Source: Agrobacterium tumefaciens (GTDB lineage Bacteria; Pseudomonadota; Alphaproteobacteria; Rhizobiales; Rhizobiaceae). Taken from it: a DNA stretch of 64,000 nt. Both the position numbers and the translations under genes were made by a program. Under the pieces are notes generated by a model. The model was given only the letters and a program-made list of their open reading frames with translations. It did not search any database and was not told the DNA's origin. The DNA lies in assembly GCA_025560025.1 (NCBI GenBank), contig CP048486.1:310001-374000 (forward strand), read 5' to 3'. Shown in pieces: positions 1-8,745 of the stretch (its first letter is position 1; the number at the start of each line of letters is the position of its first letter).

Positions 1-1176
1 GAAACGCCTGATGACCACACGGCCATCTTCCGTTTCTCCAAGCCCACGCCCTTCCAGCTCATCCGCAATGCGCTGCCGGTTGTCACCAGCGTCGTCCCGA
101 AACATCTTTATGAAGGCACCGATATCGCCACCAACCCTGCCAATACCAAACCTGTCGGCACCGGGCCCTTCATTTTTACGGAATATAAGCCCGGCGAATA
201 TTACCGCCTGACCCGCAACCCGAATTATTGGGGCAAGGCTGCGCCGCAGCTCGACGAAATCATCTATCGCGTGCTGCCCGACCGCGCGGGTGCCGCCTCC
301 GCACTTGAGGCGGAAGAAATCCAGCTCGCCGCCTTTTCCGCCGTGCCGCTTGCCGACCTTGCCCGCATCGCCAAGGTGCCGGGCATCAAGGTGATCGCCG
401 ATGGTTACGAGGCGCTGACCTATCAGCTCGTTGTCGAAATCAACCATCGTCGCAAGGAGCTGGCCGATCTCAAGGTGAGAAAGGCCATCGCCCATGCCAT
501 CGACCGGAAATTCGTCATCGACAAGGTCTTCCTCGGTTACGCCACGGCGTCCACCGGCCCGGTGCCGAAAAACGCACCGGAATTTTACACCGACGATGTC
601 GAGACCTATGATTTCGACACCGCCAAGGCAAACGCCCTGCTTGACGAGGCGGGTTATGCACGCGGACCGGACGGAAAGCGTTTTTCGCTGAAGCTTTTGC
701 CCGCACCCTACTTCAATGAAACCAAGCAGTTCGGCTCCTACCTTCGTCAGGCGCTTCAGGAAATCGGCATCGATGCCGAGCTGGTCAACAATGATTCTGC
801 CGCACACCAGAAAGCCGTCTACACCGATCACGCCTTCGATCTTGCCGTCGCGCCGCCGGTCTTCCGTGGCGATCCTGCAATCTCGACCACCATTCTGGTG
901 CGCTCCGGCATTCCCGCCGGCGTCGGCTTCTCCAATCAGGGCGGTTACGAGAATAAGGAACTGGACACGCTGATCGATAAGGCGGCGGTGACCGTGGACA
1001 CCGCGGCCCGCACCGAGCTCTACAAGGATTTCCAGAAACAGGTCGTCGCCGACCTGCCGCTGATCAACGTCGCGGAATGGGGTTTCATCACGGTGGCGCG
1101 CGATACGGTCAAGAATGTCGCCAGCAATCCCCGCTGGGCCGTTTCCAACTGGGCCGATACCGCGGTCGATGCCTGA
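1..1176 (+). CDS. ABC transporter substrate-binding protein, family 5 (5' end outside window)
   Basis: Periplasmic binding component of a dipeptide/oligopeptide-type ABC importer. The reading frame is open from base 1, so roughly the first quarter, including the signal peptide, lies outside the window; 391 residues are visible, against a usual 500 or more for the family. The SBP_bac_5 signature NPNYWGKAAPQLDEI and the later VRKAIAHAIDR block (seen as LKVRKAIAHAIDRKFVID) are clear. The stop is 9 bases before the GTG start of the first permease, so it heads an operon of binding protein, two permeases, two ATPases and an aminotransferase. The ligand cannot be read from sequence; peptides, opines, nickel chelates and amino sugars all use this family. 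Confidence 0.9.
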   Translation, partial: ETPDDHTAIFRFSKPTPFQLIRNALPVVTSVVPKHLYEGTDIATNPANTKPVGTGPFIFTEYKPGEYYRLTRNPNYWGKAAPQLDEIIYRVLPDRAGAASALEAEEIQLAAFSAVPLADLARIAKVPGIKVIADGYEALTYQLVVEINHRRKELADLKVRKAIAHAIDRKFVIDKVFLGYATASTGPVPKNAPEFYTDDVETYDFDTAKANALLDEAGYARGPDGKRFSLKLLPAPYFNETKQFGSYLRQALQEIGIDAELVNNDSAAHQKAVYTDHAFDLAVAPPVFRGDPAISTTILVRSGIPAGVGFSNQGGYENKELDTLIDKAAVTVDTAARTELYKDFQKQVVADLPLINVAEWGFITVARDTVKNVASNPRWAVSNWADTAVDA

Positions 1177-1185
1177 GGAAGCGAC

Positions 1186-2175
1186 GTGAGACGCGCGGCA
1201 ACATTGCTGCGGCGAAGGGCGGTCAGCGCCATTCCGGTGCTGCTGATCGTTCTCATCTTCACCTTCGTCCTGCTTGAAAACGCATCCGGCGACGCGGTCG
1301 ATGCCTATCTCGTCTCCATAGGCGGCGGCGATGCCGGGCTGCGGGATGCTCTGCGCGAACAATATGGGCTGAACGGTTCGGTGCTGGCCCGTTTCTGGCT
1401 CTATGCCAGTTCTGTGCTGCGGCTGGATCTCGGCTGGTCGCTCGCCTTCGACCGGCCGGTGCTGGGGCTGATCCTCGAGCGCCTGCCGAACACGCTGCTG
1501 CTGATGGGCAGCGCCACCGCGCTCGCTTTCATCACCGGCACAGCGCTCGGCATCGTGGCGGGCGCGCGTCCGGGCGGGTTGACCGACCGTGTGCTTTCCG
1601 CGCTGTCACTGGCGCTTTACGCCACGCCGGGCTTCTGGCTCGGCCTCGTGCTCGCCATCGTCTTTGCCGTGCAACTGAGGTGGCTGCCGACATCCGGCAT
1701 CGAAACCATCGCGTCCGGAAAACAGGGCATGGCAAGGGCGCTCGATATTGCGCGCCATCTCGTCCTGCCGGTCGCCAGTCTCGGGCTGATCTATCTGGCG
1801 CTTTTCCTGCGTGTCATGCGCACGGCCATGGCGGCGGTCTGGCCACTGGATTTCGTGCTGTTCGCCAGAGCCAAGGGGCTTTCGAGACGCCGGATCGTGC
1901 TGCGCCATGTCGCCCGCAACGCTGCCCTTCCGCTCATCACCGCGCTCGGCCTGCAAGCCGCCACCATGCTGGGCGGCAGCGTGGTGATCGAGAGCGTGTT
2001 TGCCATTCCCGGTTTCGGCCGCCTTGCACAGGAAGCCGTCAGCGGCCGCGACACGCCGCTGTTGATGGGCATCATTCTGACGAGCGCCGTCTTCGTTATC
2101 CTTGTCAATCTCGCCGTCGATATTCTTTATGCCGTTCTCGATCCGCGCATCGGCAGCGGGGAGCAACAGGCATGA
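1186..2175 (+). CDS. ABC transporter permease, DppB type
   Basis: Inner-membrane permease of the peptide/nickel class, 329 aa, with about six hydrophobic segments. The first follows RRRAVSAIPVLLIVLIFTF. The cytoplasmic EAA loop that contacts the ATPase is seen as ARAKGLSRRRIVLRHVARN near residue 230. The start is GTG at 1186, supported by a GAGGAAG ribosome site overlapping the end of the upstream gene. Its TGA overlaps the ATG of the second permease (ATGA), indicating translational coupling. DppB-type subunits pair with a DppC-type subunit, which is the next gene. Confidence 0.9.
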   Translation: MRRAATLLRRRAVSAIPVLLIVLIFTFVLLENASGDAVDAYLVSIGGGDAGLRDALREQYGLNGSVLARFWLYASSVLRLDLGWSLAFDRPVLGLILERLPNTLLLMGSATALAFITGTALGIVAGARPGGLTDRVLSALSLALYATPGFWLGLVLAIVFAVQLRWLPTSGIETIASGKQGMARALDIARHLVLPVASLGLIYLALFLRVMRTAMAAVWPLDFVLFARAKGLSRRRIVLRHVARNAALPLITALGLQAATMLGGSVVIESVFAIPGFGRLAQEAVSGRDTPLLMGIILTSAVFVILVNLAVDILYAVLDPRIGSGEQQA

Positions 2176-3002
2176 GTTTCGCTCTCCGGCTCCTGCGCAG
2201 TTTCGAGGGTTTGGCGGGCGTCGTCATTCTGGCGCTGCTTGCGGTGACGGCGCTTGCCGCTCCCCTCCTGTTTCCCGGCGACCCGCTGTCGATCGTCGGC
2301 GAGCCGCTCGTTGCGCCCTTCACGGACGCTGCCCTGCCGCTCGGCACCGACCGGCTGGGCCGCAATGTGCTGGCCGGGCTTGCCCACGGCGCACAGGCTT
2401 CCCTGCTCGTTGGCATCGGCGCTGCAGCCGCCGCCCTCCTGATTGGCACTGTCATCGGTACCATCGCGGGATTTGCGGGCGGGCTTGTCGATGAAGCCCT
2501 GATGCGCCTTACCGACGCCTTCCAGATAGTGCCGAACTTCCTCCTCGCGCTCGCCTTTGTCAGCACCATCGGCCCCTCCATGCCTATCGTCATCCTTGCG
2601 ATTGCGCTTGGCGCCTGGGCGGATCCGGCACGGCTGATGCGGGCGCAGGTCCTGAGCATCCGCGAGCGCGATTATGTGCAGTCCGCCCGCGCCATCGGCA
2701 TGCATCCGCTGGAGATCGCGTTTCGACAAATCCTGCCCAATGCCCTCCCGCCGGTTCTGGCGCTCGCCGCCATCATCGTCGCTGCCGCCATCCTCACGGA
2801 AGCGGCGCTGTCCTTCCTCGGTCTCGGCGATCCGAATATCGTCACCTGGGGTTCGATGATCGCCGAAGGACGCAACGTCCTGCGCTCGGCGGCGTTTCTC
2901 TCCATCATCCCCGGCATCGGCCTTCTGGTTATCGTCATCGGCGTCTATCTTCTCGCGGAAGGCATCAACAGGGCGATGGCGACAAGGAAAGAAGCGCCAT
3001 GA
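2172..3002 (+). CDS. ABC transporter permease, DppC type
   Basis: Second permease of the peptide-type importer, 276 aa. I place the start at the ATG at 2172, which overlaps the upstream stop; the frame is open further upstream but that stretch reads through the dppB-like gene out of frame. It shows the DppC N-terminal layout: one membrane segment (VVILALLAVTALAAPLLF), a periplasmic loop with LGTDRLGRNVLAGLAHG, then five segments. The EAA loop ARAIGMHPLEIAFRQILPN lies near residue 180. Its stop overlaps the start of the first ATPase. Confidence 0.9.
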   Translation: MSFALRLLRSFEGLAGVVILALLAVTALAAPLLFPGDPLSIVGEPLVAPFTDAALPLGTDRLGRNVLAGLAHGAQASLLVGIGAAAAALLIGTVIGTIAGFAGGLVDEALMRLTDAFQIVPNFLLALAFVSTIGPSMPIVILAIALGAWADPARLMRAQVLSIRERDYVQSARAIGMHPLEIAFRQILPNALPPVLALAAIIVAAAILTEAALSFLGLGDPNIVTWGSMIAEGRNVLRSAAFLSIIPGIGLLVIVIGVYLLAEGINRAMATRKEAP

Positions 3003-3802
3003 GCGGCAATGCACTCTGCCGGATCGACGATCTCAACGTCCGTTATGCGGCGGGCGATGCACCGGCGCTGCAGGATATTTCGCTGACGATCCGGCAGGGT
3101 CAGAGGCTGGCGATCATCGGCGAAAGCGGTTCGGGCAAATCGACGCTCGCCAGGGCCATTGCCGGGCTTCTGCCTGTGAACGCACGGGTTTCCGGCGATA
3201 TTTCCTGGAGCCGCGACAGCGGTATTTTCACCGACAGGCCCATGCCGGGACGTGATATCGGCACTATTTTTCAGGATACCGGCGCAACGCTGAACCCGGT
3301 TCTCACCATCGGCGAACAGGTGGCCGAAGGCGCGGTGCGACATCTCGGCCTTTCATGGCGTCAAGCACGGGATCTTGCCCGCGACCTTCTGGAGCGGGTG
3401 CGGCTACCGCATCCCTCCCATCTTCTGACCGCCTATCCGCATCAGCTTTCCGGCGGGCAGAGACAGCGCGTGGCAATTGCCGCCGCCATTGCCGCGCATC
3501 CCGCAATCCTGATCGCCGATGAAGCGACGAGCGCACTCGACACGGTAAGCCAGGCGGCCATTGCCGCGCTGCTGGACGGTCTGGTCCGCGAGGAAGAAAG
3601 AACGCTGATCTTCATCACCCATGATATCGGCCTCGCCTCCAGCCTTGCCGACGAGATCGCGGTTCTGCGCGCGGGACGGCTGGTGGAACATGGCGCGACC
3701 CGGCGGGTGCTGTCTTCGCCTGCGCATGACTATACGCGCGCACTGCTCTCCGATTATCTCGATCTCTCAACACCGCCTCTCATCAATGAGGCCGTGTCAT
3801 GA
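2999..3802 (+). CDS. ABC transporter ATP-binding protein, DppD type
   Basis: First ATPase of the peptide-type importer, 267 aa. It has Walker A GESGSGKST near residue 40, signature LSGGQRQR and Walker B ILIADEATSALD, followed by the switch histidine in FITHD. DppD/OppD proteins are usually about 320 aa with a C-terminal oligopeptide domain; this one is short and lacks most of that extension. It overlaps both neighbours by 4 bases. Confidence 0.9.
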   Translation: MSGNALCRIDDLNVRYAAGDAPALQDISLTIRQGQRLAIIGESGSGKSTLARAIAGLLPVNARVSGDISWSRDSGIFTDRPMPGRDIGTIFQDTGATLNPVLTIGEQVAEGAVRHLGLSWRQARDLARDLLERVRLPHPSHLLTAYPHQLSGGQRQRVAIAAAIAAHPAILIADEATSALDTVSQAAIAALLDGLVREEERTLIFITHDIGLASSLADEIAVLRAGRLVEHGATRRVLSSPAHDYTRALLSDYLDLSTPPLINEAVS

Positions 3803-4584
3803 ATGACGCCCTGCTCAGCGTCGAAGACCTCTCGAAAACCTACCGGACCGGCGGACGCACGGTTGCGGCGCTCTCCGATATCTCCTTTTCGCTTCAGCCC
3901 GGCGAGACGCTGGGGCTTGCCGGCCCCTCCGGCTGCGGAAAATCGACGCTGGCACGCATCCTGATGCGGTTGATCCCCGCCGACGAAGGCACCGTCAGCT
4001 TTGAAAACCGCGACTGGCTGGCGCTCGATGGCAGCGAATTGCGCGCCGCCCGGCGACAGATGCAGATGGTGTTTCAGGATACGCATGGCGCGTTCAACCC
4101 GCGCGCCAGCGTCGAGGACGCCATAGGCGAGCCGCTGCGTATCCACCGCATCGTCGACAGACGGCAGCGACCGGCGGAAATCCGCCGCCTTCTTGACCGT
4201 GTCGGCCTGCCCGCCAGCCATGCCGGCCGATCCGTTTTCGAGCTTTCCGGCGGCCAGAGGCAGCGCGTGGCGATTGCACGGGCGATTGCGCTCAAGCCGT
4301 CGCTTCTCATTCTGGACGAAGCGGTTTCGGCACTGGATGTTTCGGTCCGCCGGCAAATCCTTGAACTGCTGGTGGAAATACAGCGCGAGACGGCCGTTGC
4401 CTGCATCTTCGTTTCACACGATCTTTCGGTCATCCGCGCCGTCTGCCATCGCGTCGCCATCATGGAGGCAGGACGGATCGTCGAGATAGGCAGGACCGCA
4501 AACATCGTTTCCGCACCGCAATCCTCGACTGCCCGAACCCTGATCGAGGCTGCGCCGCGGCTCACCACCACCACCCAAGGATAA
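3799..4584 (+). CDS. ABC transporter ATP-binding protein, DppF type
   Basis: Second ATPase of the same importer, 261 aa. Walker A is GPSGCGKST, the signature is LSGGQRQR, Walker B is LLILDEAVSALD and the switch is FVSHD. Two different ATPases in one peptide-type operon is the normal DppD/DppF arrangement. Only six bases separate its stop from the aminotransferase start, so the enzyme is probably cotranscribed and acts on the imported compound or its product. Confidence 0.9.
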   Translation: MNDALLSVEDLSKTYRTGGRTVAALSDISFSLQPGETLGLAGPSGCGKSTLARILMRLIPADEGTVSFENRDWLALDGSELRAARRQMQMVFQDTHGAFNPRASVEDAIGEPLRIHRIVDRRQRPAEIRRLLDRVGLPASHAGRSVFELSGGQRQRVAIARAIALKPSLLILDEAVSALDVSVRRQILELLVEIQRETAVACIFVSHDLSVIRAVCHRVAIMEAGRIVEIGRTANIVSAPQSSTARTLIEAAPRLTTTTQG

Positions 4585-4590
4585 GACGAT

Positions 4591-5709
4591 ATGCCCGCCC
4601 CGGATTATGCATTGCTTCTCGACCCTCCCGCCTTTCCCGCAGACCGTTACGCCGTCCTTGCCGACCGGCTGGCAGCCCTGATGGGCACGCGGAACGACGT
4701 GCTTCTGATACAGGCGGAAGCGGTGCTGGCACTCGAGGCCACCGCCGCCAGCCTCGCGCGGCCGGGTCTGAGGGCGCTCAATATCGTCACCAGCCCCTAT
4801 GGCGCATGGTTCGGCGGCTGGCTGGAACGAGGTGGAGCGACCGTCCGCAATCTCACCGCCAGCCCCGCCAAACCGATCTCTCTTCAGGAGGTCGAGCGGG
4901 CGCTGGACGATGGAACCGGCTTTAATCTTCTCGCCATCGTCCATGCGGAATCGGCGAGTGGCATTCTCAATCCCCTGCCCGCCATTGCAGCACTCGCCAA
5001 AGACAGGGGTATCGTCACGGTGGTCGATGCCGTCGCTTCCATTGGCGGCCATGCCTTCGAGGCGGACCGGCTGGGCATTGATATCGCAGTCATCGGCCCG
5101 CAAAAGGCGCTGGCGGGGCCAGCCGGGGTCTCAGCCATCTCGGTCAGCCCAAAGGCGTGGGAGCTTCTGTCCCATGGCGCAGCGCCGGAAAACTCCATGC
5201 TCTCGCTTCTCGACCAGAAGAAACTCTGGCTAGACACCGGCCGCGGCGCGCTTCCCGGAACGCCGGCCCCACTGGAATTCTTCGCCCTTGAGGCGGCGCT
5301 GGACAGGATCGAAGTGGAAGGTCTCGCATCCGCCAATCAACGCCATAAGCGGGCGGCAGCCGCCGCGCGCGCCGGCATCAAGGCACTTGGCATAACGACA
5401 TGGGTGGAAGAGACACATGCTTCCGCGCTGGTTTCCACCGCAATATTGCCGGATACCGTCGAGGCCGGGGCGTTTCTCTCGGCCGCCTCCAGACAACAGG
5501 GCGCCGATATTTCCGGCGGAGTCGGCCCCGGGGCGGAAAGGCTGATAAGGCTCAACCATACCGGCAGGCGCGCCAATCCGGATGCGGTAAAAGCCAATAT
5601 CGCCGCCGTTTCCAGCGCGCTGAAAAGCCTCGGCCATGCAACAGACACCGATTCCGCACTGGAAGCGGCCGAAAAAAGCTATTCTGAAGCCTCCAAGGGT
5701 GCTCTGTAA
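4591..5709 (+). CDS. class V aminotransferase, alanine-glyoxylate/serine-pyruvate type
   Basis: PLP-dependent enzyme of 372 aa. It shows fold-type I features of class V: the PLP-binding Asp in VTVVDAVASIGG and the Schiff-base lysine in IGPQKALAGPAGVS near residue 170. The family moves amino groups between small amino acids and glyoxylate or pyruvate, or cleaves purine ureides such as ureidoglycine. It is the last gene of the peptide-type ABC operon, so the imported nitrogen compound probably feeds it. The sequence does not settle the substrate. A C-terminal tail (SALEAAEKSYSEASKGAL) may be non-catalytic. Confidence 0.8.
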   Translation: MPAPDYALLLDPPAFPADRYAVLADRLAALMGTRNDVLLIQAEAVLALEATAASLARPGLRALNIVTSPYGAWFGGWLERGGATVRNLTASPAKPISLQEVERALDDGTGFNLLAIVHAESASGILNPLPAIAALAKDRGIVTVVDAVASIGGHAFEADRLGIDIAVIGPQKALAGPAGVSAISVSPKAWELLSHGAAPENSMLSLLDQKKLWLDTGRGALPGTPAPLEFFALEAALDRIEVEGLASANQRHKRAAAAARAGIKALGITTWVEETHASALVSTAILPDTVEAGAFLSAASRQQGADISGGVGPGAERLIRLNHTGRRANPDAVKANIAAVSSALKSLGHATDTDSALEAAEKSYSEASKGAL

Positions 5710-5834
5710 TCGCTCCGATAAACGATCATTGCGCGAAATCCGGCACCGGCGGAACGCCGATCACGTCATTGTTGTTAAAAATGGTAGACAAATTCCCCGG
5801 CCAATCTTGACGAAATCGTGGCAACGCGCGAAAC

Positions 5835-5849
5835 TTAACGCTACGTTAA
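5835..5849. promoter_or_regulatory. TTAACG-CTA-CGTTAA palindrome (CtrA-like box)
   Basis: A perfect inverted repeat TTAACG-CTA-CGTTAA that also fits TTAA-N7-TTAA, the alphaproteobacterial CtrA consensus. It lies 24 bases before the small ORF at 5874. Binding is inferred from the motif only; being a perfect dyad, it could serve another dimeric regulator. Confidence 0.45.
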
Positions 5850-5873
5850 CTCGCGTGAAGAAGGGAAACGGCC

Positions 5874-6062
5874 ATGGTAGCAGGGTTCAACATGCTCTCC
5901 TTTGACCTCTTTGGCATCGGCCGAAGGATGCCCGTCGTCAATGAGCGGGTGGAGACCGAGTTTCAGGACAAAACACCACGCAGACCCGACGACGAGTCGC
6001 ATGACGACGACCGCGATCAGGAATATGAACTGTTCTTCTGGTCGCTTTACCCGGTGATCTGA
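5874..6062 (+). CDS. small hypothetical protein, acidic, 62 aa
   Basis: Not recognised. It begins with a short hydrophobic/basic stretch (MVAGFNMLSFDLFGIGRRM), has an acidic middle (PDDESHDDDRDQEYE) and ends in an aromatic LFFWSLYPVI. A GAAGAAGGGA ribosome site precedes the ATG and third codon positions are G/C-rich, as expected for a real gene here. The TTAA palindrome upstream also supports a genuine transcript. An overlapping reverse ORF (5841-6116) has no ribosome site and looks like a shadow. Confidence 0.5.
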   Translation: MVAGFNMLSFDLFGIGRRMPVVNERVETEFQDKTPRRPDDESHDDDRDQEYELFFWSLYPVI

Positions 6063-6143
6063 ATTTCTGAAAGCATGCCCCCGCGCCTTGTCCGCTCTTG
6101 TGCAGCTTGACAGCAAGCTCTGGAGCGAAACGTGGCTGCTTGT

Positions 6144-6265
6144 TTCTTCTCCCCGTCGGGGAGAAGGTCGCGGCAGCGGGATGAGGCGGCGACGCCAGAG
6201 ATATTCGGAGAGGGTTCCCCCTCATCCGGCCCTTCGGGCCACCTTCTCCCCGGCAGGGAGAAGAA
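6144..6265. repeat. RIME-type dispersed palindromic repeat, copy 1
   Basis: Two small hairpins of the form TTCTCCCC...GGGGAGAA flank CGCGGCAGCGGGATGAGG and CCCTCATCCGGCCCTTCGG blocks. The same arrangement occurs at 9794-9917 and 61210-61340. This matches rhizobial intergenic mosaic elements. It is non-coding and occupies most of the 350-base gap 6063-6413; the remainder of that gap shows nothing clear. Confidence 0.8.
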
Positions 6266-6413
6266 ATGTCTGGCAACCCTCGCGCCCTATCCAAAGCCCA
6301 GCAACCAATCAGCCAACGACGACATCTCGTAAGCAGGTGAATTTACCCAGGACGTTTCAGCCCCGGGCATAACCCGAGGCTGATGCGAAAGGCGTAAGGC
6401 GGCTAACTCCGCG

Positions 6414-8225
6414 TCAGTGGTTGTCGCGCGGCAGGCCCTTGGTCTGGGCAATGCGCTGATACTTCACGGCCGGTTCCAGAACCGCGCCGGTTTCCATCTG
6501 GCTGACGATGCCGCGCTGGATTTCCTGCCATGGTGTCTGGTGATCGGGGAACTTGTAACCGCCCTCGGCGGAAAGCGCCTCATAACGCTTGGCCAATTCC
6601 TCACCGGAAATCAGAATATCCGCCTTGCCGCGACCCACATCGATGCGGACGCGGTCGCCCGTCTGCAGGATGGCAAGACCGCCGCCGGCTGCTGCTTCCG
6701 GAGATGCATTGAGGATGGACGGGCTGCCCGACGTGCCGGACTGGCGGCCGTCACCGATGCAGGGCAGCGAATTGACGCCTTCCTTCAAGAGATAATCCGG
6801 TGCGCGCATGTTCACCACTTCCGCCGCACCCGGATAACCGATCGGACCGGCGCCACGCATGAAGAGGATGGTGTTGGCGTCGATCTTCAGCGACGGATCG
6901 TCGATACGGTGATGGTAGTCCTCCGGACCGTCAAACACCACGGCGCGGCCTTCGAAGGCTTCCGGGTCGTTCGGATTGGAGAGGTAACGGTTGCGGAACT
7001 CTTCCGAGATCACGCTGGTCTTCATGATGGCGGAGGAGAACAGGTTGCCGCGCAGAACACGGAAGCCGGCGCGCTCCTTGAGCGGCTGCTCATAGGGGCG
7101 GATGACCTTCTCGTCCTCGATGATGGCGCCACGGCAGTTTTCGCCGATGGTCTTGCCGTTAACGGTCATGGCGTCTTCCATGATCAGTCCCTGGGTCATC
7201 AGCTGATTGACGACAGCGGGAACGCCACCGGCATGGTAATAATCCTCGCCGAGATATTCACCGGCCGGCTGCAGGTTGACGAGCAGCGGCACGTCTTCGC
7301 CATAGGTCTGCCAGTCATCCACGGTCAGCTCGACGCCGACATGGCGGGCAAGGCCGTTCAGATGGATCGGCGCATTCGTGGAGCCGCCGATGGCCGAATT
7401 GACGCGGATGGCGTTGATGAAGGCGTCCTTGGTCATGATATCGGAAGGCTTCAGATCTTCCTTGACCATTTCGACGATGCGCAGGCCGGTGAGGTAGGAG
7501 ACTTCCTGACGGTCGCGGTAAGGCGCCGGAATGGCGGCGGAGCCCGGAAGCTGCATGCCGAGCGCTTCGGCAAGCGAGTTCATGGTCGTTGCCGTGCCCA
7601 TGGTGTTGCAATAACCGGTGGAGGGAGCCGACGAGGCGACGAGCTTGACGAAGCCCTGGTAATCGATCTCGCCCTTCGCCAGCAGTTCGCGCGCCTTCCA
7701 GACGATGGTGCCGGAACCGGTGCGTTCGCCACGGAACCAGCCGTTCAGCATGGGGCCAACGGAAAGGGCAATGGCCGGAATGTTGACGGTGGCCGCCGCC
7801 ATAAGACAGGCAGGCGTGGTCTTGTCACAGCCGATGGTCAGAACAACGCCGTCGAGCGGATAGCCATAAAGCACTTCCACGAGGCCGAGGTAAGCAAGGT
7901 TACGGTCGAGACCGGCGGTCGGGCGCTTGCCAGTTTCCTGGATCGGATGGACCGGAAATTCAATCGCGATGCCGCCGGCTTCACGAATGCCTTCACGCAG
8001 GCGGTTCGCCAGCTCCAGATGGTGGCGGTTGCAGGGCGAAAGATCCGAGCCGGTCTGCGCAATGCCGATGATCGGGCGATCGGACTGAAGCTCGGCCTGG
8101 CTGAGACCGAAGTTCATGTAACGCTCGAGATAAAGCGCGGTCATATCCGCATTGGCGGGGTTGTCGAACCACGCGCGCGAACGAAGCTTGCCTTGGGTTG
8201 CAGGCAGATTGTCGGATTTGGTCAT
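6414..8225 (-). CDS. sugar-acid dehydratase (IlvD/Edd family; xylonate/arabonate dehydratase-like)
   Basis: 603 aa enzyme removing water from a sugar acid to give a 2-keto-3-deoxy acid. Candidate [2Fe-2S] ligands are Cys65 (SPCNRHH), Cys133 ([10 protein letters not shown]) and Cys206 (GYCNTMGTA); the active-site Ser lies in [16 protein letters not shown]. The N-terminal [20 protein letters not shown] and the ending [17 protein letters not shown] resemble pentonate dehydratases (Caulobacter XylD type) more than biosynthetic IlvD. It is divergent from the furanose-type ABC operon, suggesting both serve one sugar. Exact substrate (D-xylonate, L-arabonate, D-galactonate or similar) is undetermined. 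Confidence 0.85.
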   Translation of the reverse strand: MTKSDNLPATQGKLRSRAWFDNPANADMTALYLERYMNFGLSQAELQSDRPIIGIAQTGSDLSPCNRHHLELANRLREGIREAGGIAIEFPVHPIQETGKRPTAGLDRNLAYLGLVEVLYGYPLDGVVLTIGCDKTTPACLMAAATVNIPAIALSVGPMLNGWFRGERTGSGTIVWKARELLAKGEIDYQGFVKLVASSAPSTGYCNTMGTATTMNSLAEALGMQLPGSAAIPAPYRDRQEVSYLTGLRIVEMVKEDLKPSDIMTKDAFINAIRVNSAIGGSTNAPIHLNGLARHVGVELTVDDWQTYGEDVPLLVNLQPAGEYLGEDYYHAGGVPAVVNQLMTQGLIMEDAMTVNGKTIGENCRGAIIEDEKVIRPYEQPLKERAGFRVLRGNLFSSAIMKTSVISEEFRNRYLSNPNDPEAFEGRAVVFDGPEDYHHRIDDPSLKIDANTILFMRGAGPIGYPGAAEVVNMRAPDYLLKEGVNSLPCIGDGRQSGTSGSPSILNASPEAAAGGGLAILQTGDRVRIDVGRGKADILISGEELAKRYEALSAEGGYKFPDHQTPWQEIQRGIVSQMETGAVLEPAVKYQRIAQTKGLPRDNH

Positions 8226-8745
8226 TATGCAGGTCTCCAGCCGGAAGTGGCCAACGGTAAAATATTACGAAATGCGACAAGCTTATGTTGTGCGCAAGGA
8301 AAATGGAATCAGCTTTCGGAGATCACGCATAACCGACAGAGCCGGCGCAGACGAGTGGATCGGGGCCGTTCTTCGGCTTTAGCCGAATATTTTTCGGTGC
8401 TTACCACCATACCGGCACTTCTCAACGGTCTCTTCCTCCCTGCTTTTCCGGGTTGCGACCGGCCGCTGGCCTGACATCCCCTCACAAGCTGACTTTCTTA
8501 TTTATATTACTATTTGACGTCACCATGGGCTGTCAAGCTGGGAGGCCGTACATTTCGGGTGCATTTCGGCATCGGAAGTCAGTAGAAAATTGGCACATAA
8601 GCCGTTGATTCATCATATTTTATGATAAATATCGGCAAAATCGGCATTTCTCTAATTATGAAATGGCTAAAAAATCACTTTTCAAGAGTATTACTATATG
8701 CTCATAGTGTCGCCGTCACGCTGACATCATCTCTGGGAGGATAAG
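8226..8745. promoter_or_regulatory. divergent control region between dehydratase and sugar ABC operon
   Basis: This 520-base gap turns AT-rich in its right half and contains no ORF I would support. It holds a perfect dyad ATCATA-TTT-TATGAT at 8612-8626 and two direct copies of TATTACTAT at 8505-8513 and 8689-8697. The second copy is about 50 bases before the binding-protein gene. These are candidate sites for the GntR regulator encoded at the end of the operon (13559-14293). Confidence 0.5.

Noticed and set aside
5841..6116. 91-codon reverse ORF over the small 62 aa gene
   Set aside because: No ribosome site; the forward ORF has better start signals and codon use.
6144..6265. CRISPR-like or insertion-sequence signal from repeated hairpins
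   Set aside because: Copies are single, widely spaced and lack spacers, target duplications or transposase genes.
6417..8474. 685-codon open frame antisense to the sugar-acid dehydratase
   Set aside because: It mirrors the high-GC codon pattern of a gene with intact catalytic motifs and has no family resemblance or ribosome site.
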